Assembly (NCBI GenBank): GCA_018657065.1
Contig: JABHXU010000020.1
Coordinates: 62,001-126,000 of the forward strand
Length of the DNA stretch: 64,000 bases
Direction of reading: 5' to 3'
Source: an archaeon
Lineage (GTDB): Archaea > Nanobdellota > Nanobdellia > Woesearchaeales > GW2011-AR15
The translations under genes were made by a program, and so were the position numbers. Every line of letters begins with the position of its first letter. Within the stretch, counting starts at the first letter, position 1. Below are positions 8,933 through 16,773 of the stretch, one piece after another. The notes below the pieces were generated by a model that saw only the letters and a program-made list of their open reading frames with translations, was not told the origin of the DNA and did not search any database.

Positions 8933-9774
8933 AAATTTCACTATATATACCAACATTTAATTCTGAGAATACAATTAAGAGATGTTTACAAAGTGTTCTT
9001 AATCAAAAATTAAAACCAGATGAAATTTTAATTATTGATAATAATTCAACTGATAATACAATAAAACTTGTTTCTGATATTAAAACTAAATCAAAAATTC
9101 CAATAATTATTATTTTTCAGAAAAAAAAAGGTCTAGGAAATGCTAGAAATTTAGGAGTCAAGAACTCTAAATATAATTATATTGCAAGTGTTGATTCAGA
9201 TTGTGTTGCAAATAAAAATTGGTTAAAAGAATTAACAAAGGAATTTAATAACCCGAATGTTGCTGGAGTTTGTGGAAATTTAATTGAAACTAAACTTAAT
9301 TCTCCTGCGGATAAATGGAGAAAACAGCATATGACACAGACTTGGGGAAATAAAAAAATACTTAATCCTAGGTTTTTGTATGGGGCTAATAATATTTTCT
9401 TAAAAAAAGCAATTAATGATGTTGGAGGATATAATGAAAAATTCATATCAAATAGTGAAGACGTTGATATATCAAATAAATTTAAAAAAAAAGGATTTAA
9501 TCTAATCTACAATCCTAGTGCAATTTGTAAACATTTAAGACAAGATTCACTTCACTCAATTCTAAATAATTATTATAGATGGACCTTTTTTAGTTATCCT
9601 CTACCAAATACGTTTTTTAACCTACTAAAAAGAGTCTTTATTTTTAATCCATATAAAATCCTTAGACTAATTTTAAAAGATTTAAAGAATTTTAAAATTC
9701 AGTTTATTTTTGTTGATATTTTAATTGGATTTTATTGCACATTTCAAGATATGAAATATTTCTTTAAAAATTAA
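8929..9774 (+). CDS. family 2 glycosyltransferase
   Basis: A 281-residue GT-A fold enzyme. The N-terminal SLYIPTFNSENTIKRCL and IIDNNSTDNT are the nucleotide-sugar binding strands and loops of GT2, DSDC (about 86) is the metal-binding DXD-type motif, and GGYNEKF...SEDVDIS is the acceptor and catalytic-base segment. The C-terminal 70 residues are hydrophobic and basic, so membrane association is likely. It transfers a sugar from an activated donor to a growing surface glycan or lipid carrier; donor and acceptor cannot be read from sequence. It is coupled to the preceding coiled-coil gene by a 4-nt overlap, tying glycan synthesis to the radical SAM operon. Confidence 0.9.
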   Translation: MKISLYIPTFNSENTIKRCLQSVLNQKLKPDEILIIDNNSTDNTIKLVSDIKTKSKIPIIIIFQKKKGLGNARNLGVKNSKYNYIASVDSDCVANKNWLKELTKEFNNPNVAGVCGNLIETKLNSPADKWRKQHMTQTWGNKKILNPRFLYGANNIFLKKAINDVGGYNEKFISNSEDVDISNKFKKKGFNLIYNPSAICKHLRQDSLHSILNNYYRWTFFSYPLPNTFFNLLKRVFIFNPYKILRLILKDLKNFKIQFIFVDILIGFYCTFQDMKYFFKN

Positions 9775-9826
9775 TTATTCAGGAATCTTTTTATAAAAGA
9801 ATTGTTTCTATTATGAAGAAGTAACT

Positions 9827-11404
9827 ATGTCAAAAATTATATTTTTCTCATATGAAAGAATGTTTTATCCTAAAGATATGCTCTCAGGACCTGGAGCTAG
9901 AATTTGGGAAATGGCAAATGCTCTTAAAAGAAGAAAGCATAAAATTACAATTGCCCAAATGAAACATGAAAAAGATTTTACTAAAAACGATATTAAATTC
10001 ATTAGCTGGGACCCAATAACTCTTAAAAATATTGGTAAAGAATATGATGTTGCATTTATTCATTTAAGTGCTTATTCAAGTGATTATTTTGAAAAGATAA
10101 AAAAAATTCCTACAATTGTTGACTTAACAACTTCTTTAACCATGGAATCACAAGTTCATCATGTAGGAAATAAAGATTCTTTTTTTTTAAATGATGGAAT
10201 TCTTCCTACTTATAACGCTCTACAATACGGAGATTTTTTTATTTGTGCTAGTGAAGCTCAAAGAAATTACTATGTTGGAATGATGTCGATTATTGGAATT
10301 AAAAATTATAATATTGATAATTTAGAAATTGTACCATATGCTCCTAAAAGCAATAAACCTATTATAAAAAATAAAAAGATATTAGAAAAAATTGTTGGAA
10401 AAAACAAAAAAATTCTTCTTTGGATGGGAAGTATTTTTTCCTGGTATGATTATAAAACCACACTAGAAGGATTAAAACTAATTGTAAAAAAAGATCCTAA
10501 TGTTTGTTTAGTTTTTGTTGGAGGATATAATCCTTATGTTAAAGAATTAACCAAAGAAAATTATCTAGAATGCAAAAAATACGCTAAAAAATTAGATCTT
10601 ATAAACAAAAATGTTTTTTTCTTGGATTGGGTTGTTAGGGAAGATCTTTTAAGTATTTACAATGAATCAAAATTAAGTTTAGCAATCTCATTCAATAAAG
10701 TGGAATCATCTATTACTCATAGAACAAGAATTATTGATTCATTTAGAGTTAGAACTCCGATTTTATGTACAAAAAATGATGCATTTGCAAATATAATCAA
10801 AGAAAATAATCTTGGTATAGTTATTGACGAAAAAAATCCTGAACAATTCTCAAGAAAAGTGTTGAAATTTATTGATAAAAAAGACCAACTAAAAAGGTTT
10901 TCAGAAAATATTGACAATTTTGTAAAAAAGAAATTTAATATTGATGAAACAATTAAACCGGTTGATAAATTTTGTAAAAAACCAATTCAAAGAGAACATA
11001 AATCTAGGATTGATTTTCATGATATTATTGAAAATCAAAAAAGAAGAATTAAAGATTTAGAATACACAAAAGCCGATAAAATTGCTAACAATAATTCTTT
11101 GCAAACTGAAATCCATAGAATTGAAAAATTACTTAAAGATGTTGAAATAGAAAAAAATGAATTACTTAAAGATGTTGAAATAGAAAAAAATGAATTTAAG
11201 ATTGAAACAATTAAACAAGTCAATGATTTAAAAAAAATAATCCAAGAGAAAAATAAAATTATTGAAGAACAAACAAAAATTCTTCTGATCCAAAAACAAA
11301 TAATTGGACAATATAAATCTTCGATAGTTTATCCTTTTTATAGAATTACTAGTACAATAGGAAAAACTAAATTGGGTAAACTTCTTCAAAAAATTCTCAA
11401 GTGA
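9827..11404 (+). CDS. GT4-like glycosyltransferase with C-terminal coiled coil and shared tail
   Basis: A 525-residue protein. Residues 1-385 look like a GT-B fold transferase: a SGPGARIWEMANAL acceptor-side start, WMGSIFSWYD, and a C-terminal HRTRIIDSFRV followed by FANIIKENNLGIVI, typical of GT4 nucleotide-sugar sites. Residues 400-485 are coiled coil with a perfect 33-bp tandem duplication (LKDVEIEKNEL twice). The last 40 residues repeat the tail of the 8618-8932 protein (IIGQYKSSIVYPFYR, then KTKLGKLLQ). It has its own TATA-like box (TTTATAAA, near 9789) 52 nt after the previous gene. Its end overlaps the convergent gene by 8 nt. Confidence 0.85.
   Translation: MSKIIFFSYERMFYPKDMLSGPGARIWEMANALKRRKHKITIAQMKHEKDFTKNDIKFISWDPITLKNIGKEYDVAFIHLSAYSSDYFEKIKKIPTIVDLTTSLTMESQVHHVGNKDSFFLNDGILPTYNALQYGDFFICASEAQRNYYVGMMSIIGIKNYNIDNLEIVPYAPKSNKPIIKNKKILEKIVGKNKKILLWMGSIFSWYDYKTTLEGLKLIVKKDPNVCLVFVGGYNPYVKELTKENYLECKKYAKKLDLINKNVFFLDWVVREDLLSIYNESKLSLAISFNKVESSITHRTRIIDSFRVRTPILCTKNDAFANIIKENNLGIVIDEKNPEQFSRKVLKFIDKKDQLKRFSENIDNFVKKKFNIDETIKPVDKFCKKPIQREHKSRIDFHDIIENQKRRIKDLEYTKADKIANNNSLQTEIHRIEKLLKDVEIEKNELLKDVEIEKNEFKIETIKQVNDLKKIIQEKNKIIEEQTKILLIQKQIIGQYKSSIVYPFYRITSTIGKTKLGKLLQKILK
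11128..11193 (+). repeat. 33-bp perfect tandem duplication inside the GT4 coiled coil
   Basis: Nucleotides 11128-11160 and 11161-11193 are identical. Each copy encodes eleven residues (a LKDVEIEKNEL unit) and lengthens the coiled coil by about one and a half heptads. The absence of any difference points to a recent duplication. Confidence 0.95.
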
Positions 11405-12815
11405 CCTTATAGATATAAAAATCATTTGAATAAATTTCTAAAAAACTATTACACTCAATAACCAATGGACTTAAAACAAATTCTGCTTTTGATTTTTCAA
11501 TAAGCACATTTTTTTGTTCACATTCTTGTTTATAAAAAGCAAGATTTTCATCAATAAAACCACCATCTAATTGTGCAGGAATTAATGAAACAGCTTTATT
11601 TTTTGAAATAGGATAAACTGCTGAAGTCATGAAAAAAGGAGTAATTAAAGTATGATTCACTCCATAATTTTCATTAAACCATTTTAAAGAATTATATCCT
11701 GATTTTGTTAAAACTGGTGTAGAATAATTTTTAAAATTTTCATCTAAGGAATATTTTGAATTAAGAATAATTAGTAAAAAAATTAATGAAACTATATATT
11801 TCGTATAATTTTTTTTGACGAGTTTATCTATAAGATAAACAAATCCAAAACTAGTTAATGGAATAAATGCAATCATAGTATAGTGAACTGCTCTACTATA
11901 AGGAATTATAATTGAAAAATCAAAAGTATTAAAAATTGTTATTAGAGTTAAATTAAAAAAAGCTAAATATGAAAAAATAATAAAATTTTTCTGCTTTTTA
12001 AAAACTTTAACAAAGCCAAATAATGCTAAAATAGTATTAAAAATACCATACAGTAATGGTATTAAAAATTTTACTTCTAATCTTCCCCAACCTTTTTCAA
12101 AGTATAATAAATCAATTAAGTATTTTAAAGAATTTTTTATATCTCCTACCCATATTAAATATAGTATTAGTAATAATCCTAAGAGTAAAAAACCTACAAA
12201 ATAAAATTTTTTATTTTTATTGTCATTATGAAAAAAAGGAACAAAAATTGTTGGAAAAAGTAAAATAAATGTAGGTGGGTAAATAAACAATAAAAACATG
12301 AGAATTATAAATGATAGTTTAATATTTTTGAAGTTTAAAATATAGATGAAAACAAAAGGCAATGACATAATCATTGGAACAAAAAATTCATTTCCAAGAA
12401 TATTAACATTTGATTTCAATGAAATAAACACAATTAATGCAACTAATCCTGTTAAATAATTTTTAGATAATTTAGAAACGCAAACATATATAGCAAGACC
12501 AGAAAAAATAAAGAATATTGAAGCTAGATATTTATAACTATTAATCGGATTTAAATCATACATTAGAAAAAAACTTGACAAAAACAAATGAAATCCTGAT
12601 TCTAAATCCTTATGATGTCTTTCTTCTCCTATAAAAGGATTATAATTTAAATTATATTTTTCATCGATAATTTGTTTAGAAATACCTAAATGTTGCCACT
12701 CATCATGATGATATGAAAATTCATACGTAACATGCCTTTGATAAGTCCTTACTGCTCCAAAAACTAAAAGAACAATTAGTAAAACATACTGAATTATTTT
12801 TAATTTTTCCCCCAT
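11397..12815 (-). CDS. GT-C-like polytopic membrane protein
   Basis: A 472-residue protein with about ten hydrophobic segments. The first follows a short cytoplasmic start, and an acidic pair (HHDEWQH, D38 E39) lies in the first external loop, where GT-C glycosyltransferases of the GT39/ArnT type carry their catalytic acid. A soluble C-terminal part follows the last segment. Such enzymes use polyprenyl-phosphate sugars outside the membrane, fitting the adjoining cytoplasmic glycosyltransferases. The gene faces the others and overlaps the GT4 end by 8 nt. GT-C assignment rests on topology and the DE pair only; another membrane family remains possible. Confidence 0.6.
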   Translation of the reverse strand: MGEKLKIIQYVLLIVLLVFGAVRTYQRHVTYEFSYHHDEWQHLGISKQIIDEKYNLNYNPFIGEERHHKDLESGFHLFLSSFFLMYDLNPINSYKYLASIFFIFSGLAIYVCVSKLSKNYLTGLVALIVFISLKSNVNILGNEFFVPMIMSLPFVFIYILNFKNIKLSFIILMFLLFIYPPTFILLFPTIFVPFFHNDNKNKKFYFVGFLLLGLLLILYLIWVGDIKNSLKYLIDLLYFEKGWGRLEVKFLIPLLYGIFNTILALFGFVKVFKKQKNFIIFSYLAFFNLTLITIFNTFDFSIIIPYSRAVHYTMIAFIPLTSFGFVYLIDKLVKKNYTKYIVSLIFLLIILNSKYSLDENFKNYSTPVLTKSGYNSLKWFNENYGVNHTLITPFFMTSAVYPISKNKAVSLIPAQLDGGFIDENLAFYKQECEQKNVLIEKSKAEFVLSPLVIECNSFLEIYSNDFYIYKVT

Positions 12816-12863
12816 CTAAAATTAAAATAGATTTCTCATTAAAAAAACTTTCCTATAACAAAA

Positions 12864-12897
12864 TTTATAAAGTAATACTTTTATTACTAGTATTACT
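12864..12897 (+). promoter_or_regulatory. TATA box and palindromic operator of the pilus operon
   Basis: TTTATAAA (12864-12871) lies 29 bp before the ATG at 12900. It is followed directly by AGTAATAC (12871-12878), an 11-bp spacer and its exact inverse GTATTACT (12890-12897). ATTACT also recurs as a direct repeat 9 bp apart (12883 and 12892), a half-site spacing typical of ribbon-helix-helix binding. A protein bound here would cover the transcription start. Confidence 0.7.
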
Positions 12898-12899
12898 TA

Positions 12900-13067
12900 A
12901 TGAAAAAAGGAATAAGTAAAGTTAAAATTTGTATTTCTTTAGATACTAATATTTATCATAAGTTACAAAAAATTTGTAATGAAACAGATGCTAAAGTTTC
13001 GACTAAAATAAACAGTATATTATATAAATCACTTAGTATACATAAATATAAAAAAAGAGGAAAATAA
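12900..13067 (+). CDS. ribbon-helix-helix regulator, 55 residues
   Basis: A short protein with the ribbon-helix-helix layout: a beta strand with alternating residues (KVKICISLD), then helix 1 (TNIYHKLQKICNE), a turn, and helix 2 (VSTKINSILYKSL). This is the size and order of Arc/MetJ/CopG-type DNA-binding proteins. The start lies about 30 bp after a TATA box with an inverted repeat across the transcription start. Its TAA overlaps the ATG of the next gene as TAATG, so it is the first gene of the pilus operon. No toxin follows, so a repressor of the operon itself is more likely than an antitoxin. Confidence 0.72.
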   Translation: MKKGISKVKICISLDTNIYHKLQKICNETDAKVSTKINSILYKSLSIHKYKKRGK

Positions 13068-16000
13068 TGGGTTTAGGTCCTAGAATCAGGTTAGAGGAAC
13101 CTCCTAAATATTGTAAAATATCTAATTCTAAATTTAATAAATTACAAAAAAATATTCAAAAAATAGTTGATTCAAAAGCAGCATCAGCTCAAAAAATAAT
13201 TATTCCAATTTTATTTGCATTCCTTCTTACATTCCTTTTTATCAATGTTATTTTTGCCGCAGATGAATGTACAGGTATAAATGGTGACGGTGATACAACT
13301 GCTTGCTCAGCATATGGAACTTGTAATGGTGGACCTGCATTTGCAATAGATAATACTTTAGGTGATTGTACTGGTCCTTCTGGTTGTACAACTACTGATT
13401 GTTGTGGAGATGATAATGGAGAATATTATGAATCTTGTGTTGTTGCTGCAGCAAATGAAATGACTTGGGAAGCATCATGTGTTGCAGGAGATGATGCCTG
13501 CTGTGCAACTACTAGTTGTGTAGGAAGACTTGATAGTAATAGATACTGCTATGCTAGCAATACAGGACATTTTATAACTGGTGAAAGTGGAAATGATCAA
13601 TTCGCATATTGTAATCCAAGCGGACAATGGAGAGAATGTGATTATGGAAGCACTCAATGTGGTTTTTGTGACAATGATGCTGCATTCCAAACATGCTCAA
13701 GTGGAACTTGTTTTTTAGCAGAAGGAGAGTCTAGTGTATTTGGTGATTACGGTGATGGATACGGAAGTGGTTCAGATAGTGGTTCAGCAAGTGTATCTGG
13801 CGGAGCTTTATCAGAATGTTGTGGTGATGATTCCAGTGAATATGCTAATTATAGAACTTGCTATCTTTCTGGATCATCTACTCTTGCAGGAAATTTTTGT
13901 GATGATTTAACTAGTGATGAAGTTTGCTGTGACGCTGATGATGATTGTATTTATAATGGTGTTTGTTTTAGTCCAGGAACTACTGGAGTTAATTTAGATG
14001 GATCAGGTGAGGCTGACGCTACTTGTCAATCTCAAACAACATTTGGAAGATGGGTAGATTGTGACCTAAGTGATACGTGGTGTAGTTATTGTGATACTGG
14101 AACAGATCTTCCTAATTGTGTAGGAACTGCATGTTATATTGCTGAAGGAGAAGATCCTGCTAGTCTTCCAGGTGAATATGCAGATGGTGAAACTGAATGT
14201 TGTGGCGATGATTCCAATGAAAATTTCTTAAGTAGAGATGTTGATGAAGCTGTAATGGATGATGGTTACTCAGATAGTACCTCTGATGTTGCATGTTGTA
14301 ATGTTGCTACAGATTGTGTTGCTAGTGCTGGTTGTTCAGCAGATGGTGACTCTGATGTTGACGCTGATGGAGACGGTGACGATGATCTTTGTGACTCTGG
14401 ACAATGGAAAGATTGTGAAACTGATGATGATTGCTCAGGAACATTAATTTGTTCAGGTGCTCAAAATGATTGTGTTAATCCTGATGGATTTATAATAATT
14501 AGAAATTTAGGAATCACAGGAGTAGAAAATTCTAACCAAGAATTTACTTCAACTAGGAGCGTTATGCTTGATTTAAATTTCACGTCTGATACTCGTGGTT
14601 GTACATACACAAATTATCATACCACAACTGAACAACCTGCCGCAGATTATAATGGTTGGACGCCTATGGAAGCTTGTGTAACAAATAGATTATGGTTACT
14701 AAGTGAAGGAACTGGTGTTAAAACTGTATTTTATAAAATTAATTTTTCAGATAGACAATCAGTATTTAATGACACAATTAATTATAATTATACTGGACAA
14801 GGACTAGATTTAACACCACCAACAGCTCCATTTGTTTATCATAGAAATTTTACAAATAATGTTGTAAATATTACAATAAATTGGTTTAATTCAACTGATC
14901 CAGAATCTATTACTTTTGGAATTCCTCTTGAATACACAGTTTATTTATATAATCAATCAGATGATTTAATTGCTCAAGGAACAACAACAAGTAGACAATA
15001 TGACTTTGAAATTGCTGCTAATTTAAGACAAATGCATGGAACTTACCTTTATGCAAATGTTACAGTTACTAATTCTGCTGGACTCACAAATAGTGCTCTT
15101 TCAAACAATTTATACATTGATTTGATTGGACCTAATATGACTAATATTTCAGGAAGACTAAGAAATAGATCAAGTGATGTTTATGTTGGAATAGTTGGCG
15201 AAGACATTTGGGTATTTGCAGATGAAGGTAATTTTAGTTGGAATGCAACTGATGATTTAAGTGATATTGGTGGTTACAGTTTTGTATTAAATGAAAATTA
15301 TCAAAGTCCTGATGATGTTCCAGAAGGAATTTCAAATCAATTTGAATTAAAAACACACCAATTATATGATTCACTTCTTTCAGGAAAATATTATTTTACT
15401 ATCAAAGCTAAAGATCTTGCAGATAACTGGGGACAAATGTCATCTATTAATTTCTCAGTTGATATAACTCCACCTACTGCATTTGAAATCACTAGTGAAG
15501 AACAAGTAGAAAATGATTACTCCTATGTCTGGTCAGAATCAACTGACCCAGAAACAGGTATTTTATTTTATAGAATTAATTTAACTGATAGAAATGATGT
15601 TGTAAATGAATCAATAACTAAATACAATGTAGCTGACAGAACTTATACCTTTGAAAATTTAACTTCTCAGAATTATTCTGTTGTTGTTTATGCATTTAAT
15701 GGTGTAGGTGCGTGGTCTTCAACAGATGAAAATCAAATGAATTTAGATACTACACCTCCAGAAATTATTGTTATGCCAAATAGATCTGTTATTACTAATT
15801 TCCCTGTCATTAAAGCTTGGACAAATGAACAAGCAACTTGTGAGTATAGTTTTAGTAGCAATCCTTTGGAAACAACTGACTATAAATTTAGTAATACTAC
15901 ATACCATGAAACAAAATTAAATTATACATCAGATGGACACAAAAACATGACTGTCACATGCACTGACCCATATGGAAACAGTGCTAATGCTAATTTAAAT

Positions 16001-16771
16001 TTTACAATTCAAAGTAGCTGGGAACCTGATGATATTATTATTGATCCTACTGTCTATTCATATGAAGATACTGTTGAATCAATTTCATTTAAACTTGAAT
16101 CTTCAACAAACGATATGGCTGGTTTAATAAATCCAGATTTTACTGTTAAACTTGATGGAAAAGATTATCCATTTACTATATTTGATCATGGAAATAGCTA
16201 TTTTAACTTAAGTTTTAATAATCCTTCAGCAGGAACTCACGATGTAAGAATCACATTATATAATGATGTTTACACTAGTTTTGTGTTAGAAGTAAGTGAA
16301 CTTGGACTATATACATTATATGAAGATTCATCAATTACTCAATCAGAGTTCAAAGATCATATTAGTTATTATGATGGTAACACAAGAATTGGAATAGCTA
16401 CTGAAGATGATTTAGTTGGTTCTTCTGTAGTTTCAATTAATAGTAATAAAATCAATATTAGTGGAAGTAACACAAAAAAGAATGTAATGATATTTAATAC
16501 AAAAAATGCTGTTAGCATGGCTGATAGAAATAGAAAAATTAGCAAAGAAAAATTCTATTCACTAATCAATCCTTCATTTGGATATGGAATATCTGAACGA
16601 TATTATATAACCTTAAAATTAGTTTACGAGAATTATGGAATTCAAGGTGATGGAATATTTAAACATGGAAAACATAATTTGCAAATTATCAACACTAAAC
16701 CTGAGGATAATACAATTATTAGAGTCGAGAAAAAAACTAATGAAGACAGAGTCGTGCTGAGCTATGATTAA
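13067..16771 (+). CDS. giant secreted cysteine-rich protein with FN3/Ig-like C-terminal domains
   Basis: A 1234-residue protein. An unusually long 40-residue N-terminal stretch precedes a hydrophobic segment (IIIPILFAFLLTFLFINVIFA), probably a signal peptide or anchor. About 67-465 is rich in Cys, Asp and Gly with three CCGDD motifs (CCGDDNGEYYESC, CCGDDSSEYANYRTC, CCGDDSNENF), so disulfide- or calcium-stabilised repeats are likely. The rest consists of beta-sandwich-like domains introduced by TPP motifs, with many N-X-S/T sites. From about residue 470 onward it is paralogous to the next protein. No C-terminal anchor is visible. Position in a type IV pilus operon suggests a surface adhesin or a large pilus-associated protein. 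Confidence 0.75.
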   Translation: MGLGPRIRLEEPPKYCKISNSKFNKLQKNIQKIVDSKAASAQKIIIPILFAFLLTFLFINVIFAADECTGINGDGDTTACSAYGTCNGGPAFAIDNTLGDCTGPSGCTTTDCCGDDNGEYYESCVVAAANEMTWEASCVAGDDACCATTSCVGRLDSNRYCYASNTGHFITGESGNDQFAYCNPSGQWRECDYGSTQCGFCDNDAAFQTCSSGTCFLAEGESSVFGDYGDGYGSGSDSGSASVSGGALSECCGDDSSEYANYRTCYLSGSSTLAGNFCDDLTSDEVCCDADDDCIYNGVCFSPGTTGVNLDGSGEADATCQSQTTFGRWVDCDLSDTWCSYCDTGTDLPNCVGTACYIAEGEDPASLPGEYADGETECCGDDSNENFLSRDVDEAVMDDGYSDSTSDVACCNVATDCVASAGCSADGDSDVDADGDGDDDLCDSGQWKDCETDDDCSGTLICSGAQNDCVNPDGFIIIRNLGITGVENSNQEFTSTRSVMLDLNFTSDTRGCTYTNYHTTTEQPAADYNGWTPMEACVTNRLWLLSEGTGVKTVFYKINFSDRQSVFNDTINYNYTGQGLDLTPPTAPFVYHRNFTNNVVNITINWFNSTDPESITFGIPLEYTVYLYNQSDDLIAQGTTTSRQYDFEIAANLRQMHGTYLYANVTVTNSAGLTNSALSNNLYIDLIGPNMTNISGRLRNRSSDVYVGIVGEDIWVFADEGNFSWNATDDLSDIGGYSFVLNENYQSPDDVPEGISNQFELKTHQLYDSLLSGKYYFTIKAKDLADNWGQMSSINFSVDITPPTAFEITSEEQVENDYSYVWSESTDPETGILFYRINLTDRNDVVNESITKYNVADRTYTFENLTSQNYSVVVYAFNGVGAWSSTDENQMNLDTTPPEIIVMPNRSVITNFPVIKAWTNEQATCEYSFSSNPLETTDYKFSNTTYHETKLNYTSDGHKNMTVTCTDPYGNSANANLNFTIQSSWEPDDIIIDPTVYSYEDTVESISFKLESSTNDMAGLINPDFTVKLDGKDYPFTIFDHGNSYFNLSFNNPSAGTHDVRITLYNDVYTSFVLEVSELGLYTLYEDSSITQSEFKDHISYYDGNTRIGIATEDDLVGSSVVSINSNKINISGSNTKKNVMIFNTKNAVSMADRNRKISKEKFYSLINPSFGYGISERYYITLKLVYENYGIQGDGIFKHGKHNLQIINTKPEDNTIIRVEKKTNEDRVVLSYD

Positions 16772-16773
16772 AA

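Noticed and set aside
8929-12815. Insertion-element or transposase origin for the glycosyltransferase region
   Set aside because: No transposase, terminal inverted repeats or target duplications were seen; only the internal 33-bp duplication.
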